DNA from: Fremontodendron californicum
Lineage: Eukaryota > Streptophyta > Magnoliopsida > Malvales > Malvaceae
DNA: 64,000 bases
Reading direction: 5' to 3'
Assembly: GCA_030761205.1 (NCBI GenBank)
Contig: JAULJL010000028.1
Span: 16,047,001-16,111,000 of the forward strand
Within the stretch, counting starts at the first letter, position 1. Each line of letters opens with the position of its first letter. Positions 34,601 to 46,053 of this stretch are shown piece after piece. The translations under genes were made by a program, and so were the position numbers. The notes under the pieces were generated by a model. It had not been told where the DNA came from. It worked only from the letters and a program-made list of their open reading frames with translations, and did not search any database.

Positions 34601-36057
34601 TTTGGTTTTATTTTGTTTCCTTGAAAACACTGCCCCCCCCTCTAAAAAATAGAAATAAAAAAAGGAAAAGAAAGGCAACAGTTTTTTTTGGGGTCAAAAA
34701 TAGGATAAAATGGACAGTTGATGAATTTATATAGTAAAAGCTCATTTGCTGTCATATATATTTGGGCGAACTGCTATTTCACTATATGTGGTTGTAGATT
34801 TAGATGAATATAGTGTTTGTGGTGAACCTTCTTATGTAGATAGCTAGTTACGCTACTTTGCTTGACAATATTTGGCATTATTTATTTTAGGACCTACCTG
34901 GTAGCTGGGCCACACAAGTCGATCCTAGTCAGTGGAGTGCTTATTATGGTTACGGACAAGGCTATGATGCTTATTCTTATGCGGCTACCCAGGATCCCTC
35001 TCTGTACCCATATGGTACATATGCTGGCTATGCACAATATCCTCAACAGGCAAGAGATTTTGACATATTAGCATTCGCATTGCATCTAAAATTACTGTCA
35101 TTATTGTTGTCTCATAAAATATTATATTTGTATAGATATTTAGAAATAATTTTGCACTGTAGGTTATTACACTTGAAGTCATTATTTTCCAAATTTGACC
35201 ATGTTGGTAATTACATTAAGAATGAATAATGCAGGATGAACCACCTCATGAAACCAGTTCATACTGCTTTATTAATGATATAGTATCATTTAAGATTTTT
35301 TTTTAGAATCAAGAGAACCTTCCCCACATTTACATCACTGACTTTGGAAAAGCCCACATATGCAATAGTAGCCACCGAGAAGGTTTGAAGTATATAATGC
35401 GACTTGCAGAGTTGCAGTTACTGATCTGTTTTTTTTTTTGGATAATTAAAATGAAGCGAGAATCGATCCTTGCACTCTGAAGGATCGATCCCCTAGTGTA
35501 AATTTTGGTAAGGATAGATCCCCTAACCCTTGAGGATCAATCCATTTAAAACATAACCTAATTTCAATTTACAGGACAATAGAGGATCGATCCCATTGCA
35601 GTTACTGATTTGAAAGTTCCTCACTTTCTTGAATGCCCTTAAGAAAGTGAGGAACTTTCTTTAGCTAGCTGCATCTCATGATTTTCTATTCTGAATGCAA
35701 TTAGGAATGTTATGGTAGTTTGAATGAAATCTCTGTCTGCTTAAAATTAACTATTAGACTTATGATGGATTTTGCAGGTTGAAGGTTCTCAAGAAATGGC
35801 AGCTATGGCAGGTGCTGTCCCAGCTGTAGAACAATGGGAGGAATCATATGATCCATTGGCGACACCTGATGTTGATAAGTAAAGTTTCTCTCCTCTGGTT
35901 CTGTATTAAATTGTGGGTTAATTGTTTGTTGGATAATTAATTCAAGTCTGTGATTGTCATTGCTAGGTTAAATGCCACCTACCTCTCTGTTCATGGAAGT
36001 GCCATGTTAGGCCGGCCCTTATGGCAGAGAACCTCCTCCATTTCGCCGCAAGCTTGA
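31446..36057 (+). CDS. RBP45: Three-RRM RNA-binding protein, RBP45/RBP47 family, 8 exons
   Basis: Plant RBP45/47 proteins are three-RRM, poly(A)/U-rich RNA binders of the nucleus and stress granules, related to Nam8/TIA-1. Exons: 31446-31592, 32572-33055, 33793-33866, 33937-34067, 34418-34514, 34891-35049, 35778-35878, 35967-36057; they join in frame to 427 residues plus TGA, near the usual 390-430. After a short His-rich N terminus come RRM1 (about 24-105, RNP2 LWIGDL, RNP1 GYGFMEFV), RRM2 (about 118-198, IFVGDL, GYGFVKFS) and RRM3 (about 236-308, IFVGNL, CGFVQFAT). Then follow a Tyr/Gln-rich segment, and the conserved C terminus LNATYLSVHGSAMLGRP. The ATG at 31446 is the first in frame in the exon. 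Intron 6 has a GC-AG boundary (CAG|GCAAGA). The last exon is easily missed, because reading through exon 7 meets a TAA at 35880 that spans the donor. No break seen. Confidence 0.93.
31610..31640 (+). repeat. CT microsatellite in intron 1 of the RBP45-like gene
   Basis: About 15 CT dinucleotides begin 18 bases after the exon 1 donor. Confidence 0.9.
35426..35595 (-). mobile_element. Short retroposon-like insertion in RBP45 intron 6
   Basis: A 170-bp segment is flanked by an exact 14-bp direct repeat, TTGCAGTTACTGAT (35412-35425, 35596-35609). On the minus strand it ends in a run of A (plus-strand T run at 35428-35439) next to the duplication, as in LINE-mobilised retroposons. It contains three to four 'ggatcgatcc'-type words. 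No clear tRNA-type A and B boxes are seen, so it is SINE-like only by its flanks and tail. Confidence 0.6.
35613..35658 (+). repeat. Perfect 18-bp hairpin in RBP45 intron 6
   Basis: AAAGTTCCTCACTTTCTT (35613-35630), a 10-base loop, and the exact reverse complement at 35641-35658. It would form a strong stem in the pre-mRNA. It sits 4 bases after the retroposon's right duplication. Confidence 0.85.
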
Positions 36058-36300
36058 TCGTCTACTTTCCTGTCTCTTATTTATGGTGATCATCACATCT
36101 TTACGATGTTATGTGGAAAAATAATCATTCTCGCATTTAGTTGCTAGAATCTCCCCACAGGAGGTAAGAGGAAATGTCAAGGATTTCCAAAGCCTGATGT
36201 TTTCTGCTTACATTTGACACAATTGTAGTGCCCTTAGGATGAATATTAACACATAATCGATTGTAGCTTTTTCTATTTTGTTTAACATTACTCCAGAGTT
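36058..36300 (+). other. 3' UTR region of the RBP45-like gene
   Basis: It follows the stop codon and has the U-rich composition expected of a plant 3' UTR. The polyadenylation site is not certain. Confidence 0.5.
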
Positions 36301-36306
36301 GGTACT

Positions 36307-36400
36307 AGAGGTGTTCATGGGCCAGTTTCGGATCAGGTTTAAGTATGGTATCAATATCATATATATTTGTTCAAGTCGGGTCCAACTCGAAATATGAGAG
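36307..36400. repeat. Fragment of long-form family A Mutator-like element
   Basis: AGAGGTGTTCATGGGCCAG and the following 'gtatggtatcaatatcatat' match the left part of the 510-bp element at 21959. The rest is missing. Confidence 0.55.
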
Positions 36401-37346
36401 AATATGGCATCGTATCAGGGTGGATTGAAACTCAAGCTGGTTGGAATGGATATCTTAAGTTTTTCTTGATTGAAGATATTTTGATATTTTGTGTTTGTTC
36501 TTAATACGAAATGTTGCAACTTGCGAGTAAAAATGAAAAAACTGAAATACCTGACAGAATAATCTGGAGGTTTTAGCTTATTTCTCAATACACTGTCCGC
36601 AAAGACAATTTAATCTGAAAAATGTCAAAGTCAATTTCATAAAGATTCTAAACAACTATTTTCAGCATGAACTGAACTGAAGCGTAATCCACAAACACCC
36701 AAAAAAAGCCCTTATGGTGAAAGGGTTACCCTTATTGTATTTTAAGTAGATTTGTTAATTGAATGGGTTTGATTGGATTCAGATCGGATCAATTTGAATT
36801 TTAAAAAAATTGGATTAATTTAAAATTTAGATTGTTTTAGGTTCGAGTTTGTTCATATTTAGGTGGATTCTGATTAGAGTCATTTTGAGTTCGGATTTAG
36901 GTAATTCGGGTTTGAGATATGGGTTATTCGATTTCGGCTCATTCGGGATTAAGTCATTTCGGGTTCAATTTATTAATTTTTAAAATCAAGTCAGATTAAA
37001 ATTTAAATAGATTATTTGATCCAATCATATGTTATTAGAATTTTATTAAAAGATGAAAAATAAAATAAATAAATAATATTTTAAAAATAAATATAAACAT
37101 TATAATTTGTATTTTTTAAATTAAAGTTATTTTTTTATAAATGAAAAAATATGTGATTTTACTTTTTATTAAACTAAAATATTTTTACTTAATGTTTTAT
37201 TAAATGTAGTACTTTTAATCAAATTTCAAAAAATCATCTCAAATTTCAATTTCTATACCAAAGAGATTTCAATTTCAAACTTTCAAAAACTATCATTTTC
37301 TTAAGCCAATCTAGTATTAGTAGATTGCCACTAATTATGAAATATA

Positions 37347-37369
37347 TATATATATATATATATATATAA
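37347..37369. repeat. TA microsatellite
   Basis: About 11 TA dinucleotides in AT-rich DNA. Confidence 0.85.
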
Positions 37370-37840
37370 TACACAGATATGCCCATGAGCCATATGGATC
37401 CATCGTTGATGAATATTATTGAAATGAAATTATTATCTAGTAAGCTAAATACAACAATATTCAGATTTGTAATTTGAATTTTAAAGTCTAATTTGTGAAT
37501 TTGTAATTTGAAGTCTTAGAATATTTTGATTATGTATAAGTATGTATGACTATATTTACAATATATTTTTTGCTTGAATTTTAGATAGGATTTTTCTTTT
37601 TACCTATTTTTAGAAGTAATAATTTTGTTATGAAATTTATAATAAAATGTTTAAAAATGTCATAATTAGTTTTATTGAATTATTTTCAAAATTTTTTACT
37701 TTTAAAATAATTATTATTGATCTATTTAATTATTTTATCAAAATAAAAAAATAAAAAACTTTATTTATAATACATAATAATAAACATAAAAATTAAATTT
37801 ATTTATAATAATAGAAATAATTTGTTTTTATTATTCAAAA

Positions 37841-39517
37841 GGGAGAAGTATTAAAACCTCCTCTGAGGTTTGGTTATAATTCCAGATACCACCCTTAAGG
37901 TTGGGATAATACCATCTTTCCCCCCCTGGGGTTTGGATAATATCGTCTTTACTCTTTGAAAATTAATATCATGTCAAAACTGTCCTTCTATGGCATATAA
38001 CATGTCTAGGGTTGGCAAAATAATTCGAACCGTCGGGTCAGGCAGATAATTTCAAAAAATAACGGGTTCGAGTCGGGTACGGGTTTATCATAAACCCGAA
38101 TTGACCCGCCCCGATAATTTTTTTTTTATTTTTATTTTTCTTACTTTTAATTTTTTATATATGTTAATTCTATATATTATTAGGGGTGAGCATTCAGTCG
38201 GTTTGGTTGGTTCGGTTTCAAAATTTTTAAAACCGATTAAAATTATAAAACCGATCGAACCGGCCACAAAGATTCTAAAATCGAAAAAATTGAAACCAAC
38301 TTAAGTCGGTCGGTTTGGTCGGTTTAATTGGTTTTAACTGTTTAAAATTGTATATTATATATTATTATATAATATAAATGATATATTATATATAATTTTA
38401 AATTATTATATAAATAATTATATTTAAAATAAAATTAAAAGGGTCGGTTGGTTCAGTCTATTCGGAATGGGATTGGGGGGGTTTCGGGGTCGGGAGCTAA
38501 AATTTTAAATAAAATCGGGTTCGGGGTGGTTTCGAGTATATCTAAACGGACCCTTTATAGGAAAAAGTATTAAAACCCCCCTGAGGTTTGATCATAATTT
38601 CAGATACCCCCTATAGTTTGGACAATACCTTCTTCCCCCCCTAAAAATTAATATCATGCTAAAACTGTCCTTCTATGGCATAGAACATGTCTAGAGTTGG
38701 CAAAATAATCTGAACCGTCGGGTCAGGCAGGTAATTTCAAAATATAACAGGTTCGGGTCGGGTTCGGGTTTACCATAAACCCGAATTGACGCCCCCGATT
38801 ATTTTTTTATTTTTCTTACTTTTAATTTTTTATATATGTTAATTTAATTCTATATATTATTAGGGGTGAGCATTCAGTCGGTTCGATTGGTTTGGTTCCA
38901 AAATTTCAAAAATCGATTAAACCGACTAAACTTATAAAATCGATTAAACCGACCGACAAAGATTCTAAAACCGAAAAAACTGAAACCGACTTAAGTCGGT
39001 CGATTTAATCAATTTTAACTATTTAAAAAATAATTTATTTATTGTATATTATTTATTATTATATGATATAAATGATATATTATATTATATATAATTTTAA
39101 ATAATATATTTAAAATAAAATTAAAAGGGTCGTTTAGTTCAGTCTATTCGGGATGGGATCGGGGGGATCTTTTCGGGGTCGGGTTCGGGGACTAAAATTT
39201 AAATAAAATCGGGTTTGAGGCGGCTTTTAGTATATATAAAAGGAGGTCGGGTCGGTTTAGTTTTTGATTCTATTCGATTCGGTAGTCGCAAAGTGTTAAA
39301 AACCAGAATACTGCACATTAACCGCAATTTTTGTCTAAAATCGAACCTAATCGAACTGTTATCACATCTAATCGTGGGTTATCTCCAAAACCCTTAAAGG
39401 ATAAAATTTTCATTTGATTTTTTTATAATTTGAATAGGGGGTAAAGTGGAATTTTCAAAACTTTAGGGGGTAAGTGGAATTTTCATTAAACCCTAAAGGG
39501 GTAAGTGTCTTTTACCC
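37841..39517. mobile_element. Mutator-like element with internal 0.7-kb duplication, 1677 bp
   Basis: Ends GGGAGAAGTATTAAAACC and the inverse of ...GTGTCTTTTACCC are terminal inverted repeats of about 55 bp with mismatches. A perfect 9-bp duplication TATTCAAAA lies at 37832-37840 and 39518-39526. The interior contains a tandem pair of about 700 bp: unit 1 about 37845-38560, unit 2 about 38568-39240. Both units carry the same nested 'ggggtgagcattcagtcggt' inverted-repeat module (38183, 38862) and the same 'ctgtccttctatggcata' segment. No transposase is present. Confidence 0.8.
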
Positions 39518-40027
39518 TATTCAAAATTATATAAAATTATAATAGTAAAAAAACTTAAAAGATAATTTAAAGTTATAAAACTAAAATAAATTAATAATTT
39601 ATATTATTTTATTTTTTATTAAATTAATATTTTTCAGAACGAAATTATACTTAAATTAAGTTCGAGGAATTTCAGGTTAATTTTTAGGGTGATTTGGGTT
39701 CGAGTAATTTTGGACTTGAATCATTTCGGATTCGGATCCTTTTAGGGTTCAGATTGTTTTCGAGTTTGAGTCGGACAAATTCAGATTGTTGACTTTTTAT
39801 AATCAAATCATATTCAAGTTTGGACAGATTAAGCGAATTTTGAGGTTCGAATCAAATTGACAAGTATAATTTCAAGTAATGAAAAGAACCTATTATGTTT
39901 GAAGAAAATAATCATGGAAGAAACTGTGAGTGGGAAGTCTTATCTCTTGAATATTTTTGTAGAAAACACATGGTTTCTAAAAATCTATAATGGAACCTAA
40001 GGTTGTTAGGATTCTCTAGCAATTGTA

Positions 40028-40260
40028 CACTACGAGAGGGAGAGCCTTTTTTGACATAATTTTTCGTCGAAAAAGGCAAAAAATCAACCGAAAAAGTTTT
40101 TTTTTTTGACAAAAATTCTGTCGAAAATGCGTAAGTTGCTAATACTCATCCATTGGAAATAAAAAATTTTGTCAGAAATAGTTAGCATTTTCGACGGATT
40201 TTCCGTCGAAAATAACTTTTTCGACGAAAGTTTAATCATTTTCGATACCGAAAATTATTA
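40028..40260 (-). repeat. CACTA terminal and subterminal repeats
   Basis: CACTACGAGAG terminus, then several short direct and inverted copies of 'ttttcgacgg' and 'cgtcgaaaa' between 40060 and 40250. These are the presumed binding sites for the element's TNPA-type protein. Confidence 0.75.
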
Positions 40261-40269
40261 AAAATTGTT

Positions 40270-41960
40270 TTAAAACATATTGTCCATACTGAAATCAAAG
40301 TCTCGGATCGTCACCGAATCTACCTCATAGCTACCACCACTGCCTTCTGCACCAGAAGTTCTAGCTCCAACACGTGATAGCACCAAAGGTTCGAACATGG
40401 ACCTCAAGCTAAGCAAGACATCCTTCATTTCCTTGACCTCGTTTTCTAAGGTGTTAACATTTTTCTTCCATTGTTGCACTGCCTCGAATTCAATTGTCGC
40501 ATGTTGTGGTGCAGTCGGAGGACCACATGCAGAGTAGCTACCCGCTTCTAAACTGGAGCTGGCAAAGGGGAAAACATCCCGAGTACATGGTCTTGTTCCA
40601 AACCTATAAATATGAGTCTGAGTAGTCTGAATGCCCCCAATAGCCAGAGACCAGGTCTGATGATCGAACTCCGTATATGTAGATGAATCGTCACCATACC
40701 TTTACTGCAAATAAGCATTATAGCTTTCCTACAATTTCAAACATTAAAATTTAGTTAATAAAATATATTATAAGCAACATATATATAAACTATTCAGTTA
40801 TAAAAAACAACAAGTATAGATAATTAAGTAATGTAAAAGAAAATTATAAATATAAATTTATATCATTAAAGACTAACACTAACAGCTCTGGACTTATTAT
40901 CCACGTAATCACCGCGTCCCCCTACATGTTTATGGGTGCGGTTAAGTACTTATCTGAAGGTAGCTTGACGCTGCATCTCTTTTGACTACATTCAATGAAA
41001 TTTCACAGCATAAAGTTATATTGATAAAACAATTAGTAGAATATAAATTAATATAAAACTTTTCAATATACAAATTACATCAAAAATACAAAAATTCTTA
41101 CCATCCGGTGCGCATGAAGCAAAAAAAGAGATCATCCTCTTGAGTGCTTCGCAATACTTCCATCTTTTTCGTGTTCCTATTAGCTCTGGCCTGTTGGGAT
41201 TTTCTTTCCCAAGCATCAATACTCCATGCGCTGTCAATAGTTCATCCCAAACATCAACAGCTATCCAGTCACATTTGTATCCTCTACATTTTTCTATTTT
41301 ATCAGTCCCAAATATGGTCATAGCATTTTTCTCTCAGTTCCCAGCATGTCCTTCATCCGTTCCTTACATGTGGCCTCCCGTATCTTTCTAACGAGAGGTG
41401 TTTGTTCGGAAGACCACATGCATTTTTGCTATAATGACATAATAATAATAATTAGCATAAAAAATGTTCGATTAAATAAATTAAAATAAAGATATATATT
41501 TATAATAGCAAATGATACCTCAAATAAGTGCCACATGAATTCCTTGATATTGGAGGGAACCTTTTTCCAAGTCGACCACGGTCCATTGAAGTGTTGTCTG
41601 ATCAATGCGATAATACTAGATTTGACACAACTTTCCATGAAAGTAATATAAAAAGCCAAGCATTTCGGTCCATAATATGGGAGTAAGTCTAATAATTAAT
41701 TGTTATTAAAGAATGAAATTAAGAAAATATAATGAACTTATGTATCTTGTAGACATGACAGCCGAATCCTATCGGCAGGATTAGCCGGCATTGGCAAACC
41801 TTTAGTCCTACCTCTACCTCGTTTCCTGGAGCTGCCAGAAGCCGTACTATTAACAGTGGGTAACTGGGGGAGCTGCGATTTTAGTACCTCGGGCTCCGAT
41901 TCATTTACCCCAGGACATCCATGGGTGGTGGGTCATTGACCAGGTACTGGTCTATGTTCG
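40270..41960 (-). pseudogene. TNPA-like CACTA protein (plant transposase, Ptta/En/Spm type), degenerate
   Basis: Downstream gene of the CACTA element. Pieces in order on the minus strand: 41960-41758 with an N-terminal low-complexity part and the basic RKRGRGRTKGLPMP motif; 41690-41429 with QHFNGPWSTWKKVPSNIKEF, a hallmark of this family; 41321-41016 with TRKRWKYCEALKRM; and 40700-40270 with YRFGTRPCTRDVF followed by a C-terminal heptad-rich helix (VNTLENEVKEMKDVL), probably a coiled coil. Introns probably separate some pieces (GT after 41758), but missing family segments and frame changes around 41330-41420 suggest that it no longer encodes a working protein. In related elements the protein binds subterminal repeats. 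Confidence 0.65.
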
Positions 41961-42292
41961 AGAGTGTCTTGGAGGGAAGGGGTTTCAAGGGAGCCAGTTG
42001 AGTTGGCATACGCGGGGTCGAAGGCTCCTCTGATTATCCACATTGCATACTGGCTACTCTGAAAGCGGCCCACATTCTACCTCGTGTTTCTTTCCACTTT
42101 TTTCGACTCGTCGTATTCTATCTGTAATATGAAATGCACAATTTATTAGTAAATAAATAATTTACTTTAAAAAACACAATATATAGATTTACTTCAAATT
42201 AAATAACTTATTAAATGAACAAACATATAATAACATGTTATTATATAACAAAACATAATATAATAGTAAGGTAGCTGAAAATTTTCAAACTT

Positions 42293-45200
42293 TTACTTTC
42301 TAATCATCATCATCATCGTTGTCGTCGTCATCATCACTGTTTTCTTCTTTATCCTCTTCTTCTTCTTCTTCTTCTTCTTCTTCTTTTTCTTCTTCTTCTT
42401 CTTCGTTTTCTTTTTCTCTAAATTCGCCTTCATCATCATCATGTTCTTGATGTTATGCCACAACAAAACTTCTTCTAATTCACCATGAACAAGAAGTCGA
42501 GGATTGTCAAGATCCTCTGAATATGTTACAATTGTTGGAATATACACTTCCATTTCTTGATAAACCCCTTCGTTAAGATCAATTATGTATCCTGCACAAG
42601 GTCGAAGGTTAAATCTATTCCCAGCCTTGTTTTGAAGACAACCCACCAATCTCGACGTTCTCTTCTTATTGAAGGATAACAATTGTAGTAGACTTATTGA
42701 CATTGTTGGACTAAAATAAAAGGTTCATTACTTGCAAGTACTAACCTATACTTTACTTCAACAAGACCATTATGGGGATCTACCCGAATGTCTTTATCTG
42801 TATCAAACCATCGACATTTAAAAAGCATGACTCGATTTCTAGTGCCAAAATATTCCAACTCGATAATATCTATCAACACTCCATAAAAGCCATGTTCACA
42901 ATCATTATAACAGCTACCTTTCATGCATACACCGCTATTCATGTTTTTTTGAGTTTGTCCATAATCCAATGTATGTAACTTGAAACTATTAACTAAATAT
43001 CCTTGATAGCACCATACCATACGTCATGGACCATGAGATGGCTCAATGATACGAGTGTCAACTAGAACAGAAATTTGCTGAACCTATAAACAATAACGAA
43101 AACTATTAAAACTCAACAAGTTTGAACTATAACAAAATGTTTGCAACCATTATGAAATAACTTACATATTCCTTAAACTATTTTTTAAATCTTGCTGCAC
43201 GAACTTTCTTCAACTTGACATCGCTAATGTTCGATGCATCGCTTTTCACAATCTCATCAAACATCCTAATATGGATTATTATATGAGTTAGGATATTTAT
43301 TCTATTACCTCACAATATATGAAGGTTACAAAAATTCTTACTCAATTTAGGGTATGACCTCACCGCAATTTTTTAAGACATATAATTCAATTACATCGTA
43401 TTCATCGTGGTCTAGATAACGGGCTTTACTTTTTTTGGGACCAAATGATTTTTTCGGATGTGTAAAAATTGAAAGTCGTCCCATCAGATCGGCATCTCCT
43501 CCATCATCATTTTGTGGCACTCGAGTAAATATTGTTTGTACATTTTGTTCAAAGTACAACGCATAAAACGATGAAATTTCTTCCAAAATGTACGCCTCTA
43601 CTATCACTTTTCATTTTAGATGATGCAATAACCTAAAATCATAAATGAATGAAAGTTAATACGCAAATTTAGGTGATAATACAAATGTTTTATATAAATT
43701 GAAATTGAAATTTAGCACCTTTCAAATGGATACATCTATCGATAATGACAGGCCCACCAACTTTAGTCTCGTAAGGTATGAGAATAGGAAAATGTGCCAT
43801 TAAGTCAAAAAATGCGAGAGGAAAGATTTTCACCAATTTGCAAATGGTTTCAGCAATATTTGTTTCCAGCACCTATATCTCATCAACATGAATTTCGATA
43901 GAGCATAGATCTCTAAAGAAATGAGATAGCTTCGTAATTGCATACCAAATTGAGTTTAGAATGAAATCGCGAAAAGCAATTGAAAGCAATCACTGCATAA
44001 AAATATGACTTTTCATGCCATAAAATCTCCCCTCAATCACATTTGCACAACGACCAATATTCGAGGCAAATCCATCAGGAAGTTGTAATTCTTTGACTTA
44101 AGCAAAAACTCTTTTTTTTTGTTCTCCCAGTTTAAAGTGTAAGTGGCTTTAGGCTTGTATATTTTTTCATTGCTTTCCACCAATTCTAATTCGAGCTGTT
44201 TGCAAAGCAATGGTAAATCCATTCTAACCTTTATATTGTCTTGTGTTTTTCCTTTTACATCCAGCTTTGTGTTAAAAACATTATCGAATACATTCTTCTC
44301 AATATGCATAATATCCAAATTATTACAAATGAGATTGGTATGCCAATAAAGCAACTCCCAAAATATATTATTCTTCGTTCAATTATGACTAACCCCGAAT
44401 TCCATAAACTTATCATCACTATATTTAGTACCGAATGTAATATTCATAACCAATCTGTTCGCTCCAAAATTGCCTCATCGGATAATCTCTCAATGGTAGA
44501 GTCATACTCAACTCTTCAACGAAATTTATCTCTTTTAATTCTAAAGGATTGACTAAGGGAAAGAACTGACGATGACAATAATAATAATAAAAAAAAGCAA
44601 GGTTTCTTGCCATAATATAATCTGACTAACTTCACCTGTTCCATACAATAAGGACAAGCTAATCTTTGGTGTGTATTCCATCCTGATAACATGTCGTACG
44701 CAGGAAAGCCATTAATCGTCCATAATAATGCAACCCTTAATACAAAATTTCTTTCCCATCATAGGTCGGAACACCATCATTCCATAATAATTTCAACTTA
44801 TATATTAAATGCCTCAGAAAAATATCAATGTTCTGCGATAGACTATTCAGGCCCAAAATTACCATATTAAGGAACAAACATGGTTGCTTCATACACATCT
44901 ATGGTGGTAAATTGTAGATAGCAAGCATTACCGGCCAAAAAAGTATGATTTTACTGCCTGGTAACAGACAAAAATCATCTGCACATAAACCTAGTCTCAC
45001 ATTTCGAACTTTAGCTGCAAAAGACTAATGATTATAATTGAAGTTTTGCCAAAGCTCACCATTAACGGGGTGAATCAACACTTAATCATCCCTTCGATTA
45101 TGTGCATGCCATGTCATATATTCAGCAGTTATTGTTGACATATAGAGCCTTTGCAGTCTCGATATAAGAGGTAAATAACAGAGAATCTTATAAGAATTTT

Positions 45201-45972
45201 TTTTGCCTTCCCGACACTTGATTTGTTTGGTTTATATCGAGGATGGCCATATACCGAACAATATGTTAACTTAGTAGACTCATTACAAAACAACATGCAA
45301 TTGTTTGTGCATGCAAGCATCTTAACAAATATCCAGTCCAAATTTGTCCATATTATTTTTCATTCTATAAAAATTCTTAGGTAAATTATTATTTTCTGGC
45401 AACATACCCTTTATCACAACCATCAGATGATCAAAACATGCTTCACTCATATTAAATTTTGACTTCATGTTAACAGTTGTGACACAATAGGTAGGTTTGT
45501 GTGCTTTGAACACCATGGCCACAATTGTTCATTTGCTTCATTCAACAAAGAGTAAAAGTTTGTTGAACTTGAATTCAGTTGTTAACCTTGAACATCGACT
45601 CATCACTATAATTATCAAGCAAGTTAACATTCGGATTTAGAGCATCCAAAATAATTCTTGCATATGGAGACTCTCTTTGTACATCACTTATTGTCTCAAC
45701 ATCATCATTACTCCTTGATGAGCTTCCCCTTGTGCATCCCAATCAAGTAACCATTACTAAACCTTTTGTAATACAGGTGCTTACGCACTACATCGGCTTC
45801 TACAAATCGACTATTCTGATACCTAGGAGAAGGACATGTAATTCTATTCTCTCTCACGTACTTAGTCTGAGATATGCAAAAGCTAAAAATTCTTCAACTC
45901 CATTAAAAATGCATTAGTAATATATCTATCGTCGTCCAACCGATAGTACATTCAAAATTTATCTCTATCCAT
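42293..45972 (-). pseudogene. TNPD/TNP2-like CACTA transposase, broken
   Basis: The N-terminal transposase-associated domain begins at ATG 45972 (MDRDKF, stop, MYYRLDDDRYITNAF), with stops already in this region. Then come CFDHLMVVIKGMLPENN (45522-45322), the cysteine-bearing zinc part ACTNNCMLFCNE (45341-45129), NLDIMHIEKNVFDNVFNTKL and KTQDNIKVRMDLPLLC (44354-44037), LVKIFPLAFFDLMAHFPI (43872-43690), FYALYFEQNVQTIFTRVPQN of the DUF4218 part (43607-43347), and the DUF4216 part HGFYGVLIDIIELEYFG (43020-42694). The C terminus (42703-42293) meets a GAA/GAG repeat. The open frame reads Lys there, whereas another frame gives the acidic EEEEE/DDDD tail usual for this protein, so a one-base frameshift is likely. 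Multiple lesions make the protein dead. Retrotransposon insertion lies 80 bp upstream of the start. Confidence 0.8.
42355..42412 (-). repeat. TTC trinucleotide repeat encoding an acidic tail
   Basis: About 17 near-perfect TTC units (GAA on the coding strand) at the end of the TNPD-like gene. Confidence 0.9.
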
Positions 45973-46053
45973 TTTCCAAGCGTAATTCATTAAGCCAAAT
46001 TAGAAGAAATCAAATAACCTGATGCACCCAAAAGAGTGTATCTTATTTAACCT

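Larger units (their letters stand above)
36749..39869. mobile_element. Possible outer Mutator-like element, split by the element at 37841
   Basis: The left edge GATTTGTTAATTGAATGGG and the inverse of the right edge, TTGTCAATTTGATTCGAACC, are similar. Flanks TTTTAAGTA (36740-36748) and TTTCAAGTA (39870-39878) agree 8 of 9. Both subterminal parts repeat 'gggttcgagt' and 'tcatttcgg' words. It would predate the nested 37841-39517 insertion. Weak termini make this tentative. Confidence 0.4.
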
